A stretch of DNA of 64,000 bases, from contig QAYZ01000009.1 in the NCBI GenBank assembly GCA_003054655.1, positions 1-64,000 of the forward strand, in the 5' to 3' direction. This DNA comes from Spartobacteria bacterium LR76. Its GTDB lineage: Bacteria > Verrucomicrobiota > Verrucomicrobiia > Chthoniobacterales > Terrimicrobiaceae. Position numbers and translations under genes: made by a program. Shown piece by piece: positions 53,008-60,167 of the stretch; positions within the stretch are counted from its first letter, which is position 1, and each line of letters starts with the position of its first letter. The notes under the pieces are model-generated. The model made no database searches. It saw only the letters and a list, made by a program, of their open reading frames with translations, and had not been told where the DNA came from.

Positions 53008-53141
53008 ACAGAAGCTTCGCAAAGCGCCCGATTGCTGGCCTCAGGATCGCCCCTGAGGTCACGCTCAGCCTCCGTCACACCGGAGCAGGATTGTCCAGAC
53101 GGCTCGCGATGAATACAGTGCACGCCCTGCGCATTGGGAAG

Positions 53142-53831
53142 CTACTTGCCCGTCGAGGCATGAGATGAAAAAACCGGCTTCGACTCTGGGGAATTTGCCT
53201 CCCGCAGCCGGATCGAGAGCACCACGAGGGTCAGGATGGCGAGGAACTCGCTCTGCCAGTTCTGAAGTGATTCGAACCAAAACCGGGATGAACCAAGATA
53301 GCTCCACAGCGATATGGCCGGCAGGCCGTGCTCAGCCGCCTCCCCGTTAAACGCTCTCATTCCAAAAAAAGCATGTCCCAAAAACGAAAGCAGGAAGAGG
53401 CAGCCGAGCGTGAGAGAAAGAGAATGGCTGTAAATCAGACAGCGCCAGCCTCCCGCCCGAGCCCACAGCGGGGCCGACCCGGAGCCGGGCTTCTGATCGG
53501 GTTCGATCTCTGCACCATCGGGATCCTTGGATTCCGCAGAACCCCGTTGAAAGAGGAACGCAGTCAATACCACATAGACAGCCATTTGAAGAAACTCGCT
53601 CTCCCAATTTTCGAAAACAGCCTCTCCAAAATCTCCACTCCCGAGATAGTCGCCCAGGCTGACCTCCGGCTGGTGGTGCAGACGGTTCTCTTCGTTGGCA
53701 TCGTTCCAACCGACCATCGCCTGCCCGGCAATCGATCCCAGGAAGATCACGACCAAAACGAAAGAGAGCCCGTTGTCCCGAACGATCCGGAAAAAGGCTG
53801 AGCGGCGAGACTTTGGAGCAGGAGATGCCAT
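53142..53831 (-). CDS. DUF6766-family membrane protein with two similar halves
   Basis: A 229-residue protein with four hydrophobic segments. Residues about 19-95 and about 128-210 are homologous: YLGSGDFGEAVFENWESEFLQM in the first half matches YLGSSRFWFESLQNWQSEFLAI in the second. Such proteins are common in stress or desiccation clusters of soil bacteria; function unknown. It starts 32 bases after the alcohol dehydrogenase gene. Confidence 0.82.
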   Translation of the reverse strand: MASPAPKSRRSAFFRIVRDNGLSFVLVVIFLGSIAGQAMVGWNDANEENRLHHQPEVSLGDYLGSGDFGEAVFENWESEFLQMAVYVVLTAFLFQRGSAESKDPDGAEIEPDQKPGSGSAPLWARAGGWRCLIYSHSLSLTLGCLFLLSFLGHAFFGMRAFNGEAAEHGLPAISLWSYLGSSRFWFESLQNWQSEFLAILTLVVLSIRLREANSPESKPVFSSHASTGK

Positions 53832-53863
53832 CTATGAACGCCAGGACTTCATGAGTCGCGCCC

Positions 53864-55021
53864 TCATGGCTGCAAGACCACCTTTACACAGTCGTCCTTT
53901 TTCTCATTAAAGATCTCATAAGCGTGGGGTGCCTCGGAAAGAGGCAGCCGATGAGTGATGATATCATCCAGTCGGATGCGATCCTCCTCCAGCCATTGGA
54001 TAAGTTCGTCGATGTACCGGTGGACTGGAGCCTGCCCCGAATGCACCGTGATGCCCTTGTCGAAAATCTGACCAAGAGGAAAATTATCATAGGAAAGCCC
54101 ATAGACACCGAGGATCGACACCGAGCCGCCGCGGCGCACGGCGCTGAAGCATTGTCGGAGAGCGGACGTGCTGCCCGCCTCGAGATGAGCCATGTTTTTC
54201 ACCTTGTCCCAGAGCGAGCGATCCGCCTCCATGCCCACCGCGTCGATACAGACATCCGCGCCACGACCCTCGGTGAGCGACCGGATCGCATCGACCGGAT
54301 CGGTTTCCTTGGAGTTGATCACGGTCGCACCTGTGGTGCGCCGCGCAGCCTCCAGCCGGTACGGCTGGATATCCACTGCGATGACCTGCCTGGCTCCACG
54401 CACGGCGGCGCATTTCTGAGCCATCAACCCTACCGGACCACAGCCAAATACCGCCACGGTCTCTCCGCCCTGAACGCCCGCCCACTCCACTCCGGAAAAA
54501 CCCGTGGGAAAAATATCGGTTAGGAAAAGCACCTGATCATCAGTAAATCTGTCAGCGACTTTCCGAGGTCCAAAGTCCGCATAGGGAACCCGCACAAACT
54601 CGGCCTGCCCACCAGAGTAACCGCCGTAAAGGTCGGTATAGCCAAACAAAGCGCCGCCTTTTTGTTCAAGAAGTCCGCCCTCCGGGCCATAGGTATTATG
54701 ATTCGACGCCTCGCAGTGAATCGGAAGCCCATGGGAGCAGAAGAAACATCCGCCACAAGCGACCGGAAACGGCACCACGACACGATCTCCTTTTCGCAAA
54801 CCGGAGATTGCCGCCCCCGTCTCCTCCACGACTCCCATGAACTCATGCCCCATGATGAGAGGTTTTGTCTGGGGAATGAACCCGTTATAGATGTGGAGGT
54901 CGGATCCGCAGATCGCCGTGGAGGTGACCCGCAGAATGACGTCGCGTGAGTCTTCGATGATCGGATCGCCGACTGTGTCGACTCTCATATCCTTGGGGCT
55001 GTGATAGACGACTGCTTTCAT
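53864..55021 (-). CDS. Zinc-dependent alcohol dehydrogenase (formaldehyde-DH-like)
   Basis: A 385-residue medium-chain dehydrogenase. Catalytic zinc ligands Cys38 (ICGSDLH) and His59-Glu60 (GHE), structural zinc cysteines 89, 92, 95 and 103, and the NAD motif FGCGPVGLMAQ. The sequence resembles glutathione-independent formaldehyde dehydrogenases and threonine dehydrogenases. ATG 55021 was chosen over an upstream TTG. The GCGCTTTGCGAA motif is located 11-22 bases upstream. Confidence 0.9.
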   Translation of the reverse strand: MKAVVYHSPKDMRVDTVGDPIIEDSRDVILRVTSTAICGSDLHIYNGFIPQTKPLIMGHEFMGVVEETGAAISGLRKGDRVVVPFPVACGGCFFCSHGLPIHCEASNHNTYGPEGGLLEQKGGALFGYTDLYGGYSGGQAEFVRVPYADFGPRKVADRFTDDQVLFLTDIFPTGFSGVEWAGVQGGETVAVFGCGPVGLMAQKCAAVRGARQVIAVDIQPYRLEAARRTTGATVINSKETDPVDAIRSLTEGRGADVCIDAVGMEADRSLWDKVKNMAHLEAGSTSALRQCFSAVRRGGSVSILGVYGLSYDNFPLGQIFDKGITVHSGQAPVHRYIDELIQWLEEDRIRLDDIITHRLPLSEAPHAYEIFNEKKDDCVKVVLQP

Positions 55022-55090
55022 GGTCAAGGGTTTCGCAAAGCGCCTGCTGCAAAGACGGCCCCCGATGGAAGCCTCAGAGCGCGGGCTTAG

Positions 55091-56104
55091 CTATTCGTTG
55101 AAGCGCGGAATCGCCCGGTCCGCGAGCCAGGTAAATGCCCGGGGCAGACGGCTGCTCCGGCTTTCCCTCCCGGTCTCGGCGGAGTGGGAAGCATTCGGCG
55201 GCGGGTGTGGAAGCAGGCGGTTGGCCAAGACGGTGAATGCCGAGATAACCCGGGGAAGAAGCGCCTGGAAAATACGCGCATTCTTTGCCGCAAATCCGAT
55301 GGTCAGCTCTCCGCGCCCCGCCACAGCGGCGTCGACTATCTGTCGTGCTGCCCGTGATGCGCTTACCGAAAGCGCAGGCAGGGAGGCGCTGGTGGCAAAC
55401 CACGCATATTCCCCGGCGGCATCCCCCTTGAACAAGGCGTTCACATGAGAGCCTGTGCGCATCAATCCCGGGGCGACAGTGGTTACACGAATACCCTCGG
55501 CCGCGAGCTCCCCACGCAACGCATCCGAGAAGCCGACGAGGGCAAACTTGCTGGCGGCATAGGGGGCCATGTGAGGCACCGCAACATGGCCCCCGATGGA
55601 CGAAATATTCACGATCCTCGCACACTCGGATTTGCGCAGATGCGGCAGCGCTGCCCTGATCAGGTGATATGGCGCCCAGAAATGAAGGTCCATCGCCGTC
55701 TTGAAATCCCCGTCGTCCATCAGATCAAATGGAGCCACCAGCATTGTCCCCGCGTTATTGACGACAGCATCGATCCTTCCGTGGTCAGCAACGATGGCCG
55801 CGATGGCGGCCCGGATCGGATCGGCTGATCCCAGATCACAAACATACGCAGCGCTGCGAATTCCCCGCTCCGATAAATCCTCCCGCGCGCGGTTCAGTTC
55901 GGCTTCGTCACGAGCCACCAAGGCAACGATAGCCCCTCTCGATCCAAACTCCCGGCCCAACGCGAGACCAAGGCCGCGAGAGCCCCCTGTGATAACAACG
56001 ACGCGATCTTGAAACCGCCCTTTCGATTTCCGCCGGGAGATCAGCTTTCCCACGCCATATGCCGCGGCCAGCCCGACTCCAACAACCATCCATCTTTTGT
56101 TCAT
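55091..56104 (-). CDS. SDR oxidoreductase with N-terminal anchor
   Basis: A 337-residue classical SDR. Residues 5-20 are hydrophobic (VVGVGLAAAYGVGKLI); VVITGGSRGLGLALGREFG is the cofactor loop; the NNAGTM motif, the catalytic ISSIGG serine and YAASKFA (Tyr, Lys) follow. A C-terminal helix-rich extension of about 70 residues carries basic residues. ATG 56104 begins just before the anchor. It runs in the same direction as the other stress genes. Confidence 0.87.
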   Translation of the reverse strand: MNKRWMVVGVGLAAAYGVGKLISRRKSKGRFQDRVVVITGGSRGLGLALGREFGSRGAIVALVARDEAELNRAREDLSERGIRSAAYVCDLGSADPIRAAIAAIVADHGRIDAVVNNAGTMLVAPFDLMDDGDFKTAMDLHFWAPYHLIRAALPHLRKSECARIVNISSIGGHVAVPHMAPYAASKFALVGFSDALRGELAAEGIRVTTVAPGLMRTGSHVNALFKGDAAGEYAWFATSASLPALSVSASRAARQIVDAAVAGRGELTIGFAAKNARIFQALLPRVISAFTVLANRLLPHPPPNASHSAETGRESRSSRLPRAFTWLADRAIPRFNE

Positions 56105-56335
56105 ATGCGAGAATGTTTGAAGGACATCGCCGCGCTTCCTCCCTGCGATCTCAGGAAAACGGATGGCGGAGCCATGAGGGAAAGCCGCTCGGCACGCCCC
56201 AGGGAACCGTAGGGCAGCTTCATGCAAAGTAACGCGGCTTATGCGAAGCACCCCTGATCAATCGCTCGTCCATCCCTCCCATCCATCCGGCCGCGGGAAC
56301 CGAGTCGATCCCCCTCTCGAAAACTTAACCATCCC

Positions 56336-56827
56336 ATGAAACTAAAAACCCTCAAAGATCTCTACATCCACGAACTCAAAGACCTCTACAGCGCGGAGAG
56401 GCAACTGATCCGCGCCCTTCCGAAAATGGAAAAGGCTGCTTCCGACGAGATGCTGGCCGCCGGATTCCGGGAGCATCTGGAGCAAACCAAAACCCATGCC
56501 ACCCGCCTGGAGGAAATCCTGTCGGACCTGGACCAATCCACCCGCGGCCCCAAGTGCAAAGGCATGCAGGGCCTCATCGCGGAGGGCGAGGAGATCATCA
56601 ATGAAGAAGCCGACGACGAAGTCAAGGACGCGGCCCTGATCGCCGCCGCTCAAAGAGTCGAGCATTACGAGATCGCGGGATACGGCACGGCCCGCACCTA
56701 CGCCCGGCTGGTGGAAGACGAGAAGGGAGCCAAGCTTCTTCAGACCACCCTGGAGGAGGAGGCGGAAACCGACGAAAAGCTCACAAAACTCGCCGAGTCG
56801 TCCATCAACGTCTCAGCGGACAAGTAG
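56336..56827 (+). CDS. DUF892/YciF-like ferritin-fold stress protein
   Basis: A 163-residue four-helix protein, LKTLKDLYIHELKDLYSAERQ at the start, with metal-like ExxH (LEEIL and RVEHYEIAGYGTARTYA). The DUF892 family has ferritin-like dimers linked to osmotic and oxidative stress. A second copy is at 59300 (similar core HYEMAGYGTARALA). A 231-base gap upstream, between this gene and the divergent SDR gene, has no coding feature but several GC-rich runs. Confidence 0.9.
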   Translation: MKLKTLKDLYIHELKDLYSAERQLIRALPKMEKAASDEMLAAGFREHLEQTKTHATRLEEILSDLDQSTRGPKCKGMQGLIAEGEEIINEEADDEVKDAALIAAAQRVEHYEIAGYGTARTYARLVEDEKGAKLLQTTLEEEAETDEKLTKLAESSINVSADK

Positions 56828-56901
56828 CCGCAGATGGGGGCGGCCGGAGTTCACCTGCTCCGGTCGGCCTCCATCGTTGCCGCGGGCGGGAAACCGTTTC
56901 A

Positions 56902-57678
56902 CTACTGCGGCAAGGCCGTGTCTTTTCCGTGCTGCCTGTGCTGCGCTTGCCGCTTTATCGCCTGCTCCCGATGCGTGAGGTATCGCACGATTTTCCACGT
57001 ACTCACGTCCGCGATTGCGTACATAGCCGAGTTTTCCCATAGGCGCTCGGCTCCAGTATAGGCTGAGGCGTTGTCCACGAGCCGACAGCCCCCGGGCAGC
57101 TTGCGGATCCGCTTCGCATTTCCTCCTCCCAGCACGATCTCGTCCGGCTGGAAGACATCTCCCAAAAGATCAACAGTCTCCTGCACCGCCCGGCTCCAGT
57201 GGTTCATACCATGCTTTTTCAGTGCCTTTTTGGAAACCCGGTCGACCACGCGCTCATCGGCCCCGACACTGATCAAACCGATCTCGATTGGGACGACGAC
57301 ATCATCTGTGACAAGGCAGGCGCCGATACTCGTCCCGAAACCGAGAAAGAGAAGTCGTCCTTGAACATAATTCCCCAATGCCTGCATCGCCGCATCATTG
57401 ATCAACCGGACAGGCCTTCCAAAGGCCTTTTCAAAGTCATAATCCAGCCATCCATCCCCGAGATTGAGCGGCTCTCGCGCCGGCTTCCCATCCCGAACGA
57501 GGCCGGGGTATCCGATGGAGACGACGTCAAAATCCCAGTCCTTTGTCTCGGAGCAAATGGCATCCGCCATTTTCTTTGGTCCCATGTCCGGTCCGGACTT
57601 TACCCGGCGCATTTCGCCCTCGCGGGCGTTCATGCACTTCACACTGCTTCCGCCGATATCGATCATTAGGACTCGCAC
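56902..57678 (-). CDS. ROK-family sugar kinase (polyphosphate glucokinase-like)
   Basis: A 258-residue kinase. DIGGSSVK at residues 7-14 is the phosphate-binding loop; INDAAMQALGN contains the base aspartate, and GFGTSIGACLVTDD the second phosphate loop. No zinc CxC motif of regulator-type ROK proteins is seen. Polyphosphate glucokinases have this size and pattern, but the donor (ATP or polyP) is unproven. GTG at 57678 directly follows the HAD stop (TGA-GTG). Confidence 0.85.
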   Translation of the reverse strand: MRVLMIDIGGSSVKCMNAREGEMRRVKSGPDMGPKKMADAICSETKDWDFDVVSIGYPGLVRDGKPAREPLNLGDGWLDYDFEKAFGRPVRLINDAAMQALGNYVQGRLLFLGFGTSIGACLVTDDVVVPIEIGLISVGADERVVDRVSKKALKKHGMNHWSRAVQETVDLLGDVFQPDEIVLGGGNAKRIRKLPGGCRLVDNASAYTGAERLWENSAMYAIADVSTWKIVRYLTHREQAIKRQAQHRQHGKDTALPQ

Positions 57679-58368
57679 TCAGTTTCCCCCCTTTGGCAGA
57701 GATGGGAGTTCGTCCGCCAGCAAAGAATCGATCAACTCGACCACACCCGCCCCGGCATTCGCTTCCGTCACAAGCATGGCCCGCTCCTTGATGCCGGGAA
57801 CCGCGTTGGCGACAGCGACAGAAAGGCCGCAATGATCGAGAAAGACCTGGTCGTTTTCTCCATCACCCGCTCCCACGACGTCGGCGAAAGGCAGGCCGCA
57901 CATATCCAATATCGTCTGGAGGCCAGTCGCCTTGTTTACTCCGGCAGGGAGGACCATGACCGCTCCTTTATTGAAAATCACCTGAAGCTCAAGGGCCGAC
58001 TGTTTGACCACCTCCAGGACAGTATTTTCATGCGGCTCAACCGTAGCAACAATGACCTTTCCCACCCGAATCGGCACCCCGCGCATGGTCAGCTCAGCCA
58101 GAAAATCCGCAGGCGGCTCTGGAGCGACGACCCGCAATTCGTTGGTCCCTGGCATGTACAGGACAGCTCCATTCTCAGCCACGACATAGTCGAAAAGAGC
58201 GAGAACAGCGTCGACGTTCGCGAAATCCCCCAGCTCGCGTCCGGTGACCAGACAGCAAATCACGCCAGCGCTACGGAATCGCTGCAATGCCGCAATCGTC
58301 GGCGCATCCAGGATTCCATCCGTGGCAATCGTTCCATCAAAGTCCGTGGCAAACACACGATATCTCAT
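57679..58368 (-). CDS. HAD-superfamily phosphatase (Cof-like)
   Basis: A 229-residue protein. DFDGT with Asp9 nucleophile and Asp11 acid, LVTGRE motif II, the KATGLQ lysine and GDGENDQVF motif IV match IIB HAD phosphatases (sucrose- or trehalose-phosphatase-like, Cof). It directly abuts the ROK kinase, so both may act on one sugar phosphate. The substrate is unknown. Confidence 0.87.
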   Translation of the reverse strand: MRYRVFATDFDGTIATDGILDAPTIAALQRFRSAGVICCLVTGRELGDFANVDAVLALFDYVVAENGAVLYMPGTNELRVVAPEPPADFLAELTMRGVPIRVGKVIVATVEPHENTVLEVVKQSALELQVIFNKGAVMVLPAGVNKATGLQTILDMCGLPFADVVGAGDGENDQVFLDHCGLSVAVANAVPGIKERAMLVTEANAGAGVVELIDSLLADELPSLPKGGN

Positions 58369-58545
58369 CTCGTTTGTTTATCGTGAGCGGCAGGATCTGC
58401 GCGCGTGCCAGTCGTCACGCTGCCTTTATCTGGCATCGGTCGCGCAGTTTTTTCCTCAAGGCCAGAAACACGATTTCTCTCTCAGGGGGTTCACCGATTG
58501 GTCGCAGGCGGCAGCGTGGTAAATTACCACCCGGATTCTGAGCCA

Positions 58546-58719
58546 ATGAAAACCTACCCTATTTACCTGCCTGGGAGATTTACGACCAAAATGAACGACA
58601 CCAAATCCCGACTGGATGAACGTCTGCGAAAACTCCTCTCGGAAGGGGTCCTGTTTCCAACGAGCTCGATCATACGAAATCGCGGCAATCGCCTGAAGGT
58701 GTCGTTTCGTCTTCCCTAA
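58546..58719 (+). CDS. Possible small basic protein
   Basis: A 57-residue frame, MKTYPIYLPGRFTTKMNDTK, then SRLDERLRKLLSEGVLFPTS and SIIRNRGNRLKVSFRLP. The composition looks protein-like. ATG 58591 is an alternative, with GGGAG a short distance upstream. It converges with the DHp-only gene, overlapping by 4 bases. Unnamed. Confidence 0.4.
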   Translation: MKTYPIYLPGRFTTKMNDTKSRLDERLRKLLSEGVLFPTSSIIRNRGNRLKVSFRLP

Positions 58720-59006
58720 TCCTGGCCCTTGCGACCAGCAGCGTTGCCGGGGATCGGCTGGTCACTTGCGAGCTTTTTCAGGAGCACCCTCATATCGGTC
58801 GTAGCGTTCGTCGCGGCATTCACGACCTTGTCGGCGAGATCCAGCAAACCCTCATCCCTATGATCGGCCTTCTGCAGGCGGGAGCGGAGATTCTGGGCGA
58901 AGAAAAGCGATGCCGTGATGCTTTGGCACAAACCATCGTGCAGCTCGCGATAAAGCTCCTCGGCACTCAGTGATGGCTCGCCAGGCCCTTTCGAGATCTC
59001 GCTCAT
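58716..59006 (-). CDS. Stand-alone histidine-kinase dimerisation domain (HisKA_3-like)
   Basis: A 96-residue protein with ELYRELHDGLCQSITASLFF, the H-box of NarX/DegS kinases, putative phospho-His23. No ATPase domain follows; the protein ends 73 residues later in GNAAGRKGQD. It could be a phosphotransfer or dominant regulator of a NarL-type system, or a truncated kinase. The nearest NarL-type regulator is 15 kb away. Confidence 0.75.
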   Translation of the reverse strand: MSEISKGPGEPSLSAEELYRELHDGLCQSITASLFFAQNLRSRLQKADHRDEGLLDLADKVVNAATNATTDMRVLLKKLASDQPIPGNAAGRKGQD

Positions 59007-59159
59007 TTCACATGCTCCTCAAGAGCCTCCAAGGTCGTCGATCCTCCCAAAGAGGCAAGCCATCATTGCTCTCCAGGTAACTGGAGAAAGGCCGATCGTG
59101 TCGTGCGCCGTCCGCTATCATGCATACGGTCACTCGGAAATTCGCGGCACCGGGGCGCG

Positions 59160-59309
59160 ATGCATCGGAGCCTCATTACCCATTTTCACTCTGCGGAGGA
59201 GCTTTCGCAATTCGCTCTGGAGGCGGCGGCGATTTTCCATCCTTTTGAGAGCCGTCGCTTTTGGCTGGCCGGGGTTTCTGGTCGATGGTTCCGGGCCATT
59301 CACGCTTGA
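59160..59309 (+). CDS. Possible 49-residue peptide
   Basis: The frame starting MHRSLITHFHSAEELSQFAL and ending FWLAGVSGRWFRAIHA looks mildly protein-like. It lies in the 293-base gap between the DHp-only gene and the second DUF892 gene, which it overlaps by 10 bases in convergent orientation. No convincing ribosome site; may be spurious. The rest of this gap contains nothing I can name. Confidence 0.25.
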   Translation: MHRSLITHFHSAEELSQFALEAAAIFHPFESRRFWLAGVSGRWFRAIHA

Positions 59310-59809
59310 GCAGCGCTGATATTGACTTGTCCCTCCGCGATATCTGTCAGCTTTTGGTCTGCCGCAGCTTCCTCATCCAGCGTCGTCTGCAACAACTGCG
59401 CGATATCCGAAAGCCCAAGCCGTGTGGCGAGAGCTCTGGCCGTGCCGTATCCGGCCATTTCATAATGCTCCACCCGTTGAGCAGCGCCGATCAGACCAGC
59501 GTCTCGTACATCCGGATTTCCTCCGGCTTTTACGTAGTCGCTCGACTCCTTGACCAGACCCTCCATGGCCTTGCAGGTTTCTCCGGTCGGTTTCTCCCCG
59601 AGTTCCGAGAAGATATTCTCAAGCCGGGCAGCCTGCTCCCCGGTTTCCCTGAGATGCATTTCGAATGCGCTCTTGAGCCTGGGGTCGGATGCAGCCTCGG
59701 CCATCTTTGGGAGTGCCTGGATCAACTGCGATTCCGCGCTATACAGGTCGCGCAATTCATTGATAAGGAGTTCGTTCAGATTATTGAATGTGGGTGCGAA
59801 GAGTGCCAT
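59300..59809 (-). CDS. DUF892/YciF-like protein, second copy
   Basis: A 169-residue protein, NNLNELLINELRDLYSAESQ then LIQALPKMAEAA, RVEHYEMAGYGTARALATRLG. It aligns along its length with the copy at 56336-56827, including LYSAExQLIxALPKM. ATG 59809 gives a homologous start; the upstream open frame into the 59932 region looks non-coding. Two copies within 3.5 kb suggests local duplication or recruitment to the stress cluster. Confidence 0.88.
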   Translation of the reverse strand: MALFAPTFNNLNELLINELRDLYSAESQLIQALPKMAEAASDPRLKSAFEMHLRETGEQAARLENIFSELGEKPTGETCKAMEGLVKESSDYVKAGGNPDVRDAGLIGAAQRVEHYEMAGYGTARALATRLGLSDIAQLLQTTLDEEAAADQKLTDIAEGQVNISAAQA

Positions 59810-59978
59810 AACACAAAGGATTCGCGGCAAAACGCCCCATAGTTTGTCAGAATCTTCCCTGAACCACCCTTGGGTATCCACCGACAATCCGTTCCCAGAC
59901 GGTGCATCAGAAGAATGATGCAGATCGCGCAAGACCCAGACCTTTTATCTATAACGTTCTACGAGCGATTGAAGGTCA

Positions 59979-60066
<88 letters not shown>

Positions 60067-60105
60067 ATGAATGGGCCAGAAGCCGAGTGTTCATTCCTAG
60101 CGTGA

Positions 60106-60147
60106 TCCCGGGGATGTTCAAGCTCTCGTTCATCGAACTCCCCGGGA
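60106..60147. terminator. Hairpin after the AA10-GH9 gene
   Basis: TCCCGGGGA (60106-60114) and TCCCCGGGA (60139-60147) pair perfectly, and TTCA/TGAA-type bases extend the stem. It lies 20 bases past the stop of the AA10-GH9 gene. There is no T-run on that strand, so a role in transcript ending is not sure. Confidence 0.45.
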
Positions 60148-60167
60148 CCCGCTGCCCTTGCCATATC

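Noticed and set aside
53040-53057. A CTCAGG/CCTGAG hairpin after the DUF6766 gene
   Set aside because: A six-base stem with no T-run; too weak to call a terminator.
56105-56335. Possible sigma-factor promoter (GGGAACCGAG) before DUF892
   Set aside because: A GGAAC string also occurs before the other DUF892 gene, but no consistent second box at a fixed distance was found.
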